From assembly GCA_964036295.1 (NCBI GenBank), contig OZ038468.1:2848501-2912500 (forward strand): a stretch of DNA of 64,000 bases, given 5' to 3'. Source of the DNA: Plumapathes pennacea (lineage: Eukaryota; Cnidaria; Anthozoa; Antipatharia; Myriopathidae). The notes beneath the pieces are model-generated. The model searched no databases and was not told the DNA's origin. It was given only the letters and a program-made list of their open reading frames with translations. A program made the translations under genes and the position numbers. Of the stretch, positions 45,217-57,743 are shown piece after piece. Positions within the stretch are counted from its first letter, which is position 1. Each line of letters opens with the position of its first letter.

Positions 45217-47918
45217 AGGACGGGAGAGGACGACGGCAACGTCGGTGAAACAATAAAACTTATTGAAGAAGACAAAAGGCGCACGTGAATATGTGAAATT
45301 GACACGATCTCGGGTTGTCGTGCTCTCGCGTGCGACTCCAAATTCTTCTTTTTTATGCTGTTGTCAGGACGTGGACAACATTTTGAGAAATTACGACAAT
45401 CGTTCTTCTTAGTAGGAGACGATGAAAGCAATAAAACTTCGGCAAAAACGGAACACATTTGAGCAAACTAAGAATAGGCAAAGTTACAAAGACATAAGGA
45501 TTACAGAGACACTCTTTTCCTCCTCGCGTTGCCGTCGCCGTCCTAGTTTGCTTAAGCTCCCTAAAATCCGAGATACGCCGAGACGTCGCGACCCTTGTTT
45601 GAAAATCCGAGACCGAGTCTTAGAAAATACGAAAACCAAAAATGAAATACAAAAACGAGACTTTGTGATAAAGTCTCAAAGTCGCCACCCCGATTGCAGA
45701 CTAAAATGACCCCGAAGCCGGAATAAATAGAACTCCGGCAAACGGGCACTGCCTTTTTCTTTTCCTTTTTTTTTTTTTTTTTTTTTTTCAACATGTTCGC
45801 CTTTTATATTTTTTATGGTTTTGCGAGGTTGGAGAAAATGTACAACAACACGTGCTTAAACTTGCTGGAAGCCATTCAACTGCGTATCCCCACACTTGAC
45901 GTAAACTTGACCAATGGGATTCTAGGACCATATGAATCCAAACTTTGTTATTATCGGATTGTGCGGGCTTCAAGGTCAGGTTGGTGATGGTCGTGCCGAG
46001 ATGCAACCTGCTCCAAAGAAGGTAAGAACACACTATACATGGAAATTAAAGACTCGGATAGTTAGTGGGATTCCACAGTAAGCGGTATAGATAAATGCCG
46101 CGAACCAAAATGACTGCGCATACATTCACTTGAACAAGCAACAGTGTTTGCAGAGTGACTTTACAATTTCTGTTTTCACTTTTCGATGTCCAGGCGTCAA
46201 AATGGGTGTAGTTAATAATGCCCAACGCTTGTTTTTACTAGCAGAAGCATACGCTTATTTGTTTGAAAAACCTACATAGTCAAACACGTGGTCGTCAGGA
46301 GCGGGAATGTCGCAGTTAATCTACTGTCAGAAAAGGAGCGGAGAAGCAGCGCTCCGAGTTCCAAAATTGCTCCTAAAGCATCGTATCCATATAAACGGAT
46401 AGTCTCGCGACGCAATGAAAAGCTACAGCGGTCTATTGTAGCTCTCATTGTATCATGCGCTTTTTTCATATCTACCGGTAGCGTGTAAACGGATTGCCGT
46501 TGTTACGGGTAAATAATGTATCCAATGTAGCTTTAACTAGGCCCTGGTCGTGACTTTAACGACATAATGTCGACTCTGATAACTTCTCACGATCAAGTAA
46601 TGCTTAGTTGCCGACGAGTGTGTCGGTGAGTTGCTAATACAAAACTTCAAAGAATCGGGATCTTCAATGAAGAGGAAACATAAGTGTTCATTTTTGCATT
46701 ATTGTAGAATAATGAAATGTCATTATTCAAAATTTCCATTACTCCAGTCCAGAAAATCTTATTATTCCGTTACAGAAAAATAAATAAATGAAAAAAAAAA
46801 AAAAAAAAAAGACATTATGCCAATATTCCAGGGAAATGTTATAGTTGTCAATGATTATTTCAGAGGAAACGTTGTTATCGAGGTTATTTCCGAAAAGCAA
46901 GACCATTATCCATTATTCCACTGCAAAAAATTCCGTTATCCTTATTACATTATTCCTCTTTATCCCCCGAGTAGAAGCGGTCGTTTCTTCTGAATTCCCC
47001 GGTTGGGGGGTGACTCCCACATAAAAAAAGGACGGGGATGCTTGTCGGGAATTTTTGCTATGTAAACACTTTGGCTTTGAGGGGGGGAGGGGGGGGGGCA
47101 ACTCGCGTTTACGGAAGCTTGTTAAAAACACATTTTCAGCATAATCGAAAACACAAGAGTACAGAAACCAACGAAATATATATATTCCTTCAGTCCGTCA
47201 TCCGCGGGCTTTACAGACAAAGTTTTAAAAATTTTTCCCAGTCTCAAGACCGGAAGGCCAGCTTTGAACAGGTTGAACCAGAACAAAAATTGTCTGTGCA
47301 AAACGCTCGGTAAAGCTGTCTTAGGTAGGCGGGTTGTCTTGGGTACCCGGGACAACTGTTTTTGGCATAAACGACTGCTCAGGTTGTTTCCAGTCGATCC
47401 CTCAAAGAAATCGTTTCGTTCATTTTCCAAGCTAGCAACCTTGCCTCTCGTACAGTGCCAGTCGTTTATTACCGTCCGTCGAACTGCTTGGCCTTGTATC
47501 TGCATCGTTTTAGAAAATCACCTCCGTCGTGTTTCACCGCTTCTCATCGGCAATGAATCAAGCTTGAAAGCTTAGCCACTGCGCTGGAGGTCGCCCGTTC
47601 GTTTACATGAAGTGTTGTCTGCCCCTTGACTGACAGAATGACGAACATTCAACCGATGACATGCCGTCACGTTTAGAAACATGTTTTCCCAAATGAATCC
47701 TGTAAAATGCTGGTATGAAACAGAAAAGAATCTTCGATTTCACTTACCCATGGCCTAAGTCTTTAGTGTTTGCATCAACGCGGTCTGAGCAGCAAAGAAT
47801 GGGATTCCAGGAAGTTAGTGAAGCATTACTTTTCACGCCGTTTTCGTTATATTTCAAAACGCTTAGGTTCTGTTTTCCATAAACAACGAAAACAATAGAT
47901 ACTTGAATTTGAAACACC
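45217..47918. other. Gene-poor stretch
   Basis: Small overlapping ORFs without domain motifs, T and A homopolymers (about 45765-45788 and 46792-46810), and a G-rich run at 47081-47098. I see no supported gene. Confidence 0.5.
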
Positions 47919-48163
47919 CAGGGTCGATTTTTTAAACAAAGCCTAATTTAGACCTGGTTTATCGCTAACTTGAAGTTTAGACGGGCGCCGTAAAACAGGG
48001 TTAGCCAAACGTTAAATTCTATTATTAGAACATGGATCGGAGTCGGTTTATTAAGAGGATGTTTAGCCCTTGTCCATTAAGCATGGCTAATGTTTAAGTC
48101 TTGTTTAGACCAGGACTTACTTTCTTAACCGCGGTCTAAACCTTGTTTAAAAAATCGGCCCCC
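47919..48163. repeat. MITE upstream of the TPR gene
   Basis: Ends GGGTCGATTTTTTAAAC and GTTTAAAAAATCGGCCCC are inverted. It lies only about 155 bp above the first ATG of the TPR ORF, so it may be part of its promoter or first intron. Confidence 0.75.
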
Positions 48164-48318
48164 ACAGTTGTGTACAATGCCCGCTGACTTAAAATTCGGC
48201 GATCGCAGTTCCTTTGTCGTGTGACGGCTGCCGAAGTGACTGTGTGCAATGCATCGAATTTCCCACCCTTATTTCATCTTTGCAGCTGTGCACCAGAGAT
48301 GAAGTGATCCCACGCGTT

Positions 48319-51300
48319 ATGGCCTCCGCAAATCAAGTTTCAACAAATCAGCAGATGGCCTTAAACTTTCTCTGTGCAATGAAACCAAAATTCAAAGCCA
48401 ACCTTTGGAGAGAAGGTACAGCGACTTTCTGCAGGGCCTATGCTTTGGAACCGCTCCTCTGCATTCGTGAACTGGTCGACCAGCCAACGCTTACTGTGCA
48501 AAACGTAGCGCTCACGCTAAAAGAGTGGTGCGCACTTGCAGATCACGAGAGCTTTATAGATATGCTCAAGCGCCTTCAAATACCGCTGACTTGGGAACAA
48601 GTCTGTGATATCATCCTCTCTCCAGGCCTACTCCCACACGATTACCCGGCATGGTGCGCGAAAGTGAAGTTCCAAATGCATGAGAAACGCTATGGTGACG
48701 TAGTGGTCACGTGCACTGAGGCTTTAAAGACCTTTGCTGACGGACCGGTAGAGCTGCATGCATTCTGGATCTCGCGTGGCCTTGCACACTTGATACTGAA
48801 GGACGCCGACAAAGCTGTGATGGACTACATGTCCTCTTACGAAGAGGACCCCGTGGCTTGCCAGGCCTTCGTCCTCAAGCATCAGAGCAGTCATGTGGGT
48901 CCAATTCTGGGCGCGTTCTACCAAAAACTGAACAATCTGGACCAGATGAAAGCGGGAAACGCAGATCATGAAGATTTACTGGTGTCCGGTCGACTCCTTC
49001 AGTTTATCCTTGAGTTTGAAGACGTTCCCGATGCTTTGGTAATCTGCGCCAGCCGAATGAGGAAAACTGGAGATTTGAACGAAGTCATCAAGTTCCTGTC
49101 GCTAGCCATTCAGCGCTTGATTAAACGTAAGTCTATCGCTGATTGCCTCCAGCTTTGGTGTTTGCGCGCCGAGTGCTACATGACTCAGGGTAAAACCGAC
49201 GAGGCTTTAGAAGACTACATAGCGACCGTGGCGTTGGAAGAAGAGCACACTCGCGTCACCTTGCGCGCCCTTCCACTTCAGCAACAAGACACGCTCGTGG
49301 CACGTGCTGGTGAAGTGGCATCCAACACCCTCTTGCGATGTCAACAGAGCGCGTTAAATGTAAGCCAGGGGGAGCTCACACGAGCCGTTGCTCTCTTCAA
49401 GTTGCTGTACCTCATAAATGAAGACAACGTCGATGTACTCTACAGCGCGGCGGAGTGTAATAAATTGCTGGGTAATTTCAGTGAATCCATCCAGTGCTTT
49501 ACTCGGTTTCTTGCTCTGCGCCCGAAGTCTAAAGATGCGCTTTACAGCGTGGCAAGGTGTCACAAATTGCTGGGCAGTTTCAGTGAGGCTATCCAATTCT
49601 TCACTCGATTTCTTGTGCTGCGCCCGAAGTCGGAAGATGCTCTTTGTCAGCGTGCGGCGTGCCACCTCAAGTGTGGAGACGTACAGAGTTCATTGAGCGA
49701 CTACAACGCAGCACTCAGCCTGAAGCCCAAGTTCGCTCAGGGTCTGTTTGGTCGCGCTTGGCTTTGGCTGACACAAAAAGAGTTTGGGAAGGCAGTGAAT
49801 GACTTCGCCTCTGCAAGTAGAGCCGATGCGAAATTCAGTGGGTGCTGGGTTCAACTGCTGTCGGAGAAGGAAGAAACCTTTATGAGAACCGAGCTGAAGT
49901 GGTACCTGACCTGCGCGTTGGAAGCGAAGTGTGGTGCAAAACTAGACGAGGATACCATCGAAGTTGCTGACTTGACCACACGTATTTGGCCTAGAGACAT
50001 GACTTGTCATCTGCTGTATGCGGACGCTGTTCTGGCCTTTAAGAAATCAGGCGAGGCGCAGGCGAGGCTGGTAAAATTGATGCTGGAAGCAATCGACGAG
50101 CTGTCGGTGACTGTGTACTTAGCAGCGCTACGGATGACACAAGGTAAAGAAGAAACCGCCACAGAAGGTTTGGCCATCGCGGCAAAAACACACGGGGAGG
50201 TGAAACTGAAGGTCGCTCTGTTCAATCTCAAGGAGGATCAACGAAACCGGATATCACGTCACGCACACAAGAGAGGCGTGAAGCGCGCGGGCAAGAACCC
50301 GGATGATCCCATCGTGGAGATGCTCTTCACAGTTGCAGTGGCAGCAGCGACGTGTCAAGCGCATGTGTGGAAATCCTACTTCTGCAGGGCTAAAGTGCAT
50401 TGGCGTCTTCGTAATGCCCAGGCAGCGCTATCTGACCTCGCGTCTGCACTGACAATCAAGAAGGATTCTGCCGAAATGTGGTCTTGGCGCGCACTTATCT
50501 TACTTCACTGCAACAATTTAAAAGCAGCATGCATGGATTTATGCAGGGCTCTTCAAGTCGACGATGAGGCGTTAGGGCGTTTTGTTGCGTCTCAGCCCAA
50601 AGAAGAGAAGACACGCCTGATGGATGCCCTGAAAAACTGCGCACAGCATCTTTTCAGTAAGCGCAAGGAGGAAGCCGCCTTAAAGATGATTCTTGCGATG
50701 ACTCATCTTCTGGTCAAATTGGATGGGATCGTGGTTGAGCATCACAGCAACTTTGCTGACGCCTTGATCTGTAATGATAATTACCAACGAGCTGCCGAGG
50801 AGCTTTCCGAAGCGGAACGAATATCTCCCGAAAACGTGTCGGTACTGACTCGTTTGAGCCTCATGCACATAAATCTCGGCGATGTCAATACGTGCGTACT
50901 GAAACTGTGCAAGATCGCCAAGATCAATCCCAAGGCGCTCGATTTCTTTTTCAAGATGTGTAACGCAGAACAGAAGAGGAAGATCGCCTCCAAGAGCTTT
51001 GCCCGTGCAAGCACCTGCCCAGACGACCGTGCTGTTCTTTACTACACTGTCTGCATCGGTGCCACTGACGGGGATCTCCCTGATGCACTGCGCAGGCGCT
51101 CGGAATGCCTCGGAAAATTGCGATGCTACCAGGCCGCGATTGCGGACATCTCAGCGGTCATCGGCAAGGGACAAGACCGGGTTGGAGATTTGTGCGTACG
51201 CGCAGACTTGTATCGCATGAACCAGGAGCCAAAGTTGGCATGCAAGGATTACATTGCTGCTCTCGAGTTAGACGCTGTGGTTGCAAAGGATATTATTTCC

Positions 51301-51492
51301 CAATGCCCAGTTACGGAAGTTGGCGCAAGCAAGGAATTCCTGACTGCAATTAAGCAGGAGATTCAAGACGAAAACACCCTTGGTGCATTGGAACTGTGCA
51401 AGTATGGACTGCAGCTCGACCCGAACAACGCTGACCTGAAGGACGCCAAGGAACAGCTGAAAGGGTGTAAGAAGAAATGCGTCATACAGTAG
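48319..51492 (+). CDS. Large TPR-repeat protein with C-terminal CaaX motif
   Basis: An uninterrupted 1057-codon frame from the first ATG (MASANQVSTNQQ). The frame stays open upstream to 48214 without an ATG, and a good acceptor (TTTCATCTTTGCAG) at 48284 suggests a 5' exon beyond it. The protein is built of helical TPR units. Two neighbouring units (about 49432-49530 and 49534-49632) are nearly identical: KLLGNFSESIQCFTRFLALR and KLLGSFSEAIQFFTRFLVLR. Others include CHLKCGDVQSSLSDYNAAL and LRNAQAALSDLASALTIK. The last residues, KGCKKKCVIQ, form a polybasic stretch and a CaaX box with final Gln, the type used by farnesyltransferase. There are no signal peptide or TM segments. Overall layout recalls TTC34-like proteins, but that is uncertain. 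Role: a protein-binding scaffold, possibly membrane-anchored (inference). Confidence 0.9.
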   Translation: MASANQVSTNQQMALNFLCAMKPKFKANLWREGTATFCRAYALEPLLCIRELVDQPTLTVQNVALTLKEWCALADHESFIDMLKRLQIPLTWEQVCDIILSPGLLPHDYPAWCAKVKFQMHEKRYGDVVVTCTEALKTFADGPVELHAFWISRGLAHLILKDADKAVMDYMSSYEEDPVACQAFVLKHQSSHVGPILGAFYQKLNNLDQMKAGNADHEDLLVSGRLLQFILEFEDVPDALVICASRMRKTGDLNEVIKFLSLAIQRLIKRKSIADCLQLWCLRAECYMTQGKTDEALEDYIATVALEEEHTRVTLRALPLQQQDTLVARAGEVASNTLLRCQQSALNVSQGELTRAVALFKLLYLINEDNVDVLYSAAECNKLLGNFSESIQCFTRFLALRPKSKDALYSVARCHKLLGSFSEAIQFFTRFLVLRPKSEDALCQRAACHLKCGDVQSSLSDYNAALSLKPKFAQGLFGRAWLWLTQKEFGKAVNDFASASRADAKFSGCWVQLLSEKEETFMRTELKWYLTCALEAKCGAKLDEDTIEVADLTTRIWPRDMTCHLLYADAVLAFKKSGEAQARLVKLMLEAIDELSVTVYLAALRMTQGKEETATEGLAIAAKTHGEVKLKVALFNLKEDQRNRISRHAHKRGVKRAGKNPDDPIVEMLFTVAVAAATCQAHVWKSYFCRAKVHWRLRNAQAALSDLASALTIKKDSAEMWSWRALILLHCNNLKAACMDLCRALQVDDEALGRFVASQPKEEKTRLMDALKNCAQHLFSKRKEEAALKMILAMTHLLVKLDGIVVEHHSNFADALICNDNYQRAAEELSEAERISPENVSVLTRLSLMHINLGDVNTCVLKLCKIAKINPKALDFFFKMCNAEQKRKIASKSFARASTCPDDRAVLYYTVCIGATDGDLPDALRRRSECLGKLRCYQAAIADISAVIGKGQDRVGDLCVRADLYRMNQEPKLACKDYIAALELDAVVAKDIISQCPVTEVGASKEFLTAIKQEIQDENTLGALELCKYGLQLDPNNADLKDAKEQLKGCKKKCVIQ

Positions 51493-51688
51493 AGTGTTTG
51501 CCATTGGAGCAGGGAAAGACTTTCCAAAACGGTACCGTTTCCGAGACTCACCTTTAGAACTTTCCCATTGAAGTGCATAACATATACGTTTATAACTCGT
51601 TTGTGGCATAAAGTATATAGCAATATAGTTCTCTTACAACTCGTCACTGTCAAATGAACTTCAAGTGTGAATCAGTTTTTGTTTGAGT

Positions 51689-51896
51689 TTAACTCTTTCA
51701 CTCCCAAGAGCTGATTAAACTTCAGTTTTCTCGTTCAGTTCCTCACCAGAAGTGTATCAGTGTAAGGAGAACATTACCTTTGACTTAGTTCAGATGAAGG
51801 CTGATCGAACTTTAATTTCTCACTCGATATCACTCATACAATTTCCTCTTGTAAGGTTGAGAGAATATACATTTTGAACTTGGAAGTGAAAGGGTG
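51689..51896. repeat. CTTTCACTCCCAAG repeat with inverted ends
   Basis: Starts AACTCTTTCACTCCCAAG and ends CTTGGAAGTGAAAGGGT. A further partial copy lies at 53258-53400. Confidence 0.65.
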
Positions 51897-54699
51897 ACGA
51901 TTTGAGCGTTCAACTGGAAGTTTGAGTTGAATGTACGTTTTTCAGGTTGGGAATCGAATTTGCCTTAGGCAAATGACTAGTTCAGTTAGTTGATATTGTA
52001 CGAAGAGTGGATATATTACGTGAGGACTACCCTGTTCCATGATCAGTGTTCAGTGACTGCAAAAATAATGGCGAGCGAAAAACTCGTGCGAAGACGGGAA
52101 GGACTCCCGAGGACCTGCTGGCGCCATGATGTTGACATTTTTTTTCTAATCCTAGTTGTCATAATATGTTGAAAATGTTGATATTTAGGTTAGTATATTT
52201 AGTTAGGTCTGAGCAAAGCTGAGCAGTAAAATTTTTCGATTGATACTGCTGCCGTTGAACCGGAAACGACTTGTTTCGACTTAAGTACTTCGACACCAAT
52301 CATCGATGATTATGTTTACCAATAACTATAATTTCACAATTTCTTCGAGTGTGATCAGATACTTCGCAATGGAATAGATGGCTTAGATCTTAGAGCCGTG
52401 TTTGGATGACTGTCGAGAAACCAAAACCCACTCAAGTGCACCTCCAATCACAGAGGCTGTAAGAAACACTTTCAACCAATCAGATGCCAAAGTTATCCTC
52501 GTTTAGTTTTACTTTGAGGAAGAAACAAATTGGTAGTGTGAAAAAATGCCATCGCCATTTTATACTTTCTTGCGTGACTTGCCTGACAACGCATTCAGGT
52601 TCTTTTCTTGATAGGCCAATAATACTGCTAAACTGGTTAGGAGCAATCGGAAATCATAACAAACGTACAACCAATACAATCAGACCATTACCTTCGACAG
52701 TTATCCGAAAACGGATCTAAAGTAAAAATTAAATTTGGTACTTGCAAGGGAAAGACGCGAAAGAAGTAACTGAAAACATTGTGAAGTGGACATTTACAGC
52801 CGTGGTATCAGACATCGATTTTCTACTTATTATTTTTCTACCCTTCCTAGCATATGCGACTGATAGTTATAATTTTTAGTCTGGTGAAACTTTGGAAGAA
52901 CTGAACATTTTGCTTGACACGCAAGCATGGCTAAGTAAGATTACTGGACAAGATGGAGACATTTTAGTTGTTGATATGAAAAAGAATTCGTCCTAGAAAC
53001 AAGAATAAAATTATCTGTTAAACTATACACTTGCATTTTTAAACTCGTGGTATTCCCCTCGAGAAAATCCATATGGTGACCGACTTTTGGGAATTTGTGT
53101 TTCACGTGATTGTTTGCGAGTTGTCCAGTGCCTTGTGCTTCGCAACTTTCGCAAACAAGACGCGAAAGAAGTAACTGAAAACATTGTGAAGTGGACATTT
53201 ACAGTCGTGGTATCAGAAAAGCCTGGCACAGGAATTTTTTGACTTTTTTTCTCGTTAACCCTTTCACTCCCAAGAGTGATCAACTTCGATTTTCTCCTTC
53301 AGTTTCTCACCAGAATACATCATGGCTTTTGATACCTTGCTCAGATGATAGCTGATTAAACTATCAATTCTCACTACGTCACTCATACACGACGACCCCG
53401 AGATCATGTCAATTTCCGTTCACGTGCTCCTGTGGTCTTCTGCAATTAGTTTTATTGTTTTCCCGACGTGCCCAGAACGACGAGACTAAAACTAGCATAA
53501 AGCTGTCCTAAGCAGCAAGCTTGACTTGATTTCGTAGCGGGGTTCCTTGACCAGGGAATGATCGATGGTAGCAAAACGCAGGTAATAAGACCATATACCA
53601 GAAAAAATATCAACAATTCATGTAATGAACAATTAAAGGCCACGGCCATAACTGACCACAAATCGCTGAATGAAATGAATTGAATGTGATTAAGATTTGC
53701 TGAGACCACCTTTTGGTAAGTTGCGTAAAACTCTATATTGTAAATCCCTACAGTTCTCTGAACTAAATTTTTCCAACCAACTTACACAGGTAGCCCAAAC
53801 TCCTAGCGCGCGTCACGTGATCAGTCGCTGCGTTGCGTAACATCGTGACGGTTGGATTTTATAAGGTTTGTAATGGAGATTTCGGTTGGTCGCGAAACTC
53901 GAATTCTACTGGAATATTAAAGCTGAAACTTACGTACCTTGTTTCTGTGTGTATTTTCTTGCCGTTGTAGTTATTTCAGAGCGAACTGCTCGCTTGATCA
54001 TCCCACAAAAGAAAAATAAGAGAAGGTAAGTGACTCCGGCCGCCAGGCTACCGAGTCCGACCCGCAAAACCGGCCATAAAATCGTTCCAACGTATCCATT
54101 CGATCCAAAACGCCACCAGTCTGATACTCGATAGTTATTCTTCCCGGCTTTTGCTAGCAGCGATAAGGAACCAACATTGGAGTGGAATTACAGCTCAAAA
54201 CCTTTGATCATCGAGCAATCTTCATTCACACCAACTGTATAAATTAGCCTAGCGACCGCGCCTACCGTTCAAATTTCCACTCAGCATGGGTGGGAAGGGG
54301 TAATTTTTGTTCATCGTGAACATTATAGCTCCAGGGAGCCCTGGTGCGTGTATCTGTCATTGTTAGCATCTGCCAATCATAACGCAGTTTCAAACTGCGT
54401 ACAATATTTCACTACAACGGGAAAGCCCACACTGCAACACCTGTACTCTCGTCGTTCTTGAATAATCTGCTATCGGTATGGTTCAGTGAAAAATTGTTGA
54501 GAATATATGGCGCAAGAACAAATCTATGTATTTTTCTCAGGTTGACGGATGAGCAGCTGAGGGTGATCCGATGCGCAGAAACGTTCACAGTCTCTTGTTA
54601 ACCGGAAAGGCTGTTTCAAAAAAATTCTCGTTTTGAAACAGAAGCAACAGGAATCTTGGAAAGGCCTATTCAGACATTGAGTATTGTGTATCAGAAAAA
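51897..54699. other. Intergenic stretch, no supported gene
   Basis: Short ORFs only. A segment of about 55 bp is repeated at 52752-52807 and 53160-53216. A possible untranslated exon with donor GTAAGT ends at about 54026, unsupported. Confidence 0.5.
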
Positions 54700-55640
54700 A
54701 AAAATTTTTGTTTTCACTTCAAGTTTTTATTTCTTTTCGCACTTTACATTGTTTCACATGCATACATACAGTCATATAGGAAAAAGCAAAACAAGATCGA
54801 TCACACGCACATTCACAAAACACACTAAGGGCTAATATAGAAATTAATATTATAAGCTGACTTAATATATACTAACCTAAGCTCATCACAACCGACTAGT
54901 TACTAATTGTCAATTTGATCTGAAACAAAAATGTGATTTAACTTTTCCCATTTCTTATAATGAAGAGGTAGCTTGTCTTTTTTCCTGGCGATATAGAGCT
55001 CAATATCAAATATACGTTCTATCCTGGCAATAAAACCTCTAAGAGAAGGCTTACTATGCTGGCATTTCTAGAGTAAATATAATATTTTCCTAACAACAAA
55101 ATATGATTGATCAAGATAACGTCAAACTTCAAGAAAGAGAATTTGAGCAATAATCGTTAGGTGAAAAACTGCAAATTTTCCGCTTCATTAATTTATGTAA
55201 ATTTGACCTTAGAGGCTAATGTTACACAATTGTTTGCCATGATTTTTTCGCAGTACCATGACAATTTTTTCCTTACAATGAGCAACTACGAAGTATAGAG
55301 AGGACTACCCAAAAGTGTTTTACAAAGAAACAAAACAAAAAAAATTGTAAGAGTTGTGTACGTTTGCATTGTGCCATCTTGATAGTTTTACAAACGACAT
55401 TGACACTTTCGGATCTCATTATTTTAAAATCAATTTTTTTAAAATCAAACTTTCACACCAAATTTTCCAAAAATCAGATCTGTTTCGGTCAAAGTTCCCA
55501 CATAGATATTATTGTCTCGTAACCAGGACAGGACGTGTTTCCAAAACTCACTGGATATCGTACAGGAGAAGAGTAAATGCTCGATGTATCTTGATGCTAA
55601 TGTATCAGAAAAAGGCTGTTTTAGCATATTCGAATAAAAC
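54700..55640 (-). pseudogene. 3' fragment of an L1/Tx1-like LINE
   Basis: The minus strand reads HLLFSCTISSEFWKHVLSWL at about 55450-55600, the EHLF-C...FW post-RT motif. Further on, KCQHSKPSLRGFIARIERIF and then KKWEKLNHIF end at a stop near 54907. Frames are broken by at least one shift and RT is absent. The end is near an A run at about 54695. Confidence 0.65.
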
Positions 55641-56349
55641 TGACAAAAGTTTTGATTCCCGTTTGCGAAACATTCAATTTCAAATTAACATAAATAGTAC
55701 TCTACTTTTAATGTGCCTAAAAACGATAATACCAGACTTATATTTTGCAGTCCAAGACCTTTGCAACGATGTATAATACGGCTATATACGTTAAATAGTA
55801 TCGCTACAAGTACAGACAAACAGCGCCTGAAACTAACGGCATTATTCGCCGAAGTGCAGGAAGGTGAATAATTGTTTCGTGATAGATAAAATGTGAACGG
55901 CCGATCTCGAGTTGAGAAAGGAAGTGTGCTCAACACACTTATGGCATAATCTGAATAGAAGACTTTAGAAATCTATGAAGATTTCTGTTTGTTTTACACG
56001 ATGGTAACAGAGACAGGTCGCTTGCAGTGCGAAGAATTGAATTACGTCATTGGGAGAAACAGTTAAAGCTTCCTTAAGCGGGCAGTCTTGGTAAGCAGAA
56101 AAGGTGTCTGTAACTGAAAATGTCCGCTTACTAGAATGTGTAAATACAGAGTTAGACTGAGCTAGATTTTAAACGGGGTTTCGTAGAAGCGTCCGTAAAT
56201 AGAGCTGTCCGCTTACAAGAGTGTCCGCCAAGAGAGCTTCGACTGTAAAGTAAACGAGTTTTTGATGTGCCGACGGATTGGATAAATATTAAGTGAGATA
56301 CGTCACGCATAGCATAACGAATTTATTCCGCTGGTTGTTTATGAGTCAG

Positions 56350-57743
56350 CTACACAATCAGTGCCGCTTGCGTGACGAGACCCAATCCTTCTTCTCGATA
56401 AAACCTGGTAGCTGCAGAGGTTTCTTCCTCCTCGGAACCTTCGTTTGGCGGTTGAACAATCTTAGCACGTTTGGCCGGCCTTGTAGATTTATTTCCTCTG
56501 TCTTTGGTGTTTTCCGTGGCCCTGATTGAGTGAGAGAAGCGCAAGCCTCGTTTTTCTTGTGCAGAACTTATGTTATAGAAAATGCATTGAACTAACTTAT
56601 AGTTGAGTATTGAGTCCTGTATTGAGTTTCTTGGCTAAGTCTTGAAGTTTTACGAGCGTTACAATTTACTACAAAATCTACACTTAAATCCGCGGTTTTG
56701 TGCAATAACCACTGACTCAAAAGCCGAAAAAGGTATTTCCCCGGTGTCGCAAGAATCGGGTGCGCGCGCCATTTTGTTTCACTACCTCCTAAAGTGATGG
56801 AGTATAGCGAACAACAATCACGCGTTTTGCTGCCTGCGTAGCTGGCCCACAGAAGGTGAGGGAACCTCCGGTACTGGAGCTGGATTCCTGACTTTTACTT
56901 GATATATCGCTATTTTTTGTTTCAAATCCTTGTGTGGACAAATATTACCGAGAGGTGTAAAACATGCACCAATAAACTGTGCACTATTCATATCAGCTAA
57001 AGTGTTGCTACCCAGTAAACATCAAATTTCAACCCCTCACGTGTGAGTTAAATAACATATAACTGCTAACCTGTTTCGCTTTCTTGTTGTAGTTTGGCAA
57101 TCATGATTTTCCTTTAAAAAAGAGCAGAACAAAAATATATATTATTTAATAAAGAAACAGGTAATCCTGAGAATTTTATATATGGACGGGTACGTTCGGA
57201 TTTGGCAAAAGTCAAGTTAGCTTATAAATGTGTAGAATTTAGTTTAGAAGACGTGATAGTCATTTTGGTGCAAGCGGCAGTTACAGGTGAACAATGGCAA
57301 GAAAGCGTGCTAGAGGCTGCGCCTGTTTATAATTGGTACAAATCAAAATCTCTTACCCTGACAGATGTGTCCGATTCAGCAGGATTTTCTCTGTTATCGT
57401 AGCTTCTTTTCAATTCGTCGATAAGCTGCTGCAAACCGCTTTTCTTAATTCTGGCTTTGGTGTCACTGGTACGATCGAATAGCTCGACATATTCACTCCC
57501 GTCTTTAACACGCATTCCGATGACCTCATAAGACAGGGATTCTCCTTTTTCCAAAGATGTCTTTAATTCGGGACTTATCCATGGCTGGGCTTCAAGCATT
57601 AAGCAATCTAATAACTTGTGCCCGCCGCGACGGTCGCAACTGATCAAAGATCTGAGCATTCCGTACTCCCAAACCAGCGGTTTCTCTTTAGTCTTTAGAG
57701 ACCACCAAGATGTGATTTCTGGATAGCGTTTGCTCAAAGACAT
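56350..57743 (-). CDS. Unrecognised 199-residue protein, three exons
   Basis: Exons in transcript order: 57357-57743 (ATG in the context GACCATGT), 57071-57111 and 56350-56521, with donors GTAAGA and GTTAGC, acceptors AAAG and ATCAG, and matching phases (600 nt including stop). The N-terminal 115 residues look like a compact folded domain: SWWSLKTKEKPLVWEYG, LISCDRRGGHKLLDCLMLEA, then PWISPEL and VIGMRVKDGSEYVELFDR. This is followed by a charged helix (LQQLIDELKRSYDNRE). The C-terminal third is basic then acidic (STRPAKRAKIV, EGSEEEE) and probably disordered, with a possible nuclear signal RPAKRAK. The central order (PWI, beta-like stretch, DG-x-V) is faintly like a telomere-type OB fold, but I do not recognise the family. 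No TM or signal peptide. Confidence 0.72.

Noticed and set aside
45422-45709. 95-codon plus-strand ORF
   Set aside because: Basic low-complexity composition, no motif and no splice context.
48214-48318. N-terminal extension of the TPR ORF
   Set aside because: The extension begins at a TTG codon with no ATG before 48319, and a splice acceptor lies inside it. The first ATG was used.
56832-56856. GCCTGCGTAGCTGGC motif as another MULE MITE
   Set aside because: Only one end is seen; no inverted partner or duplication is found nearby.
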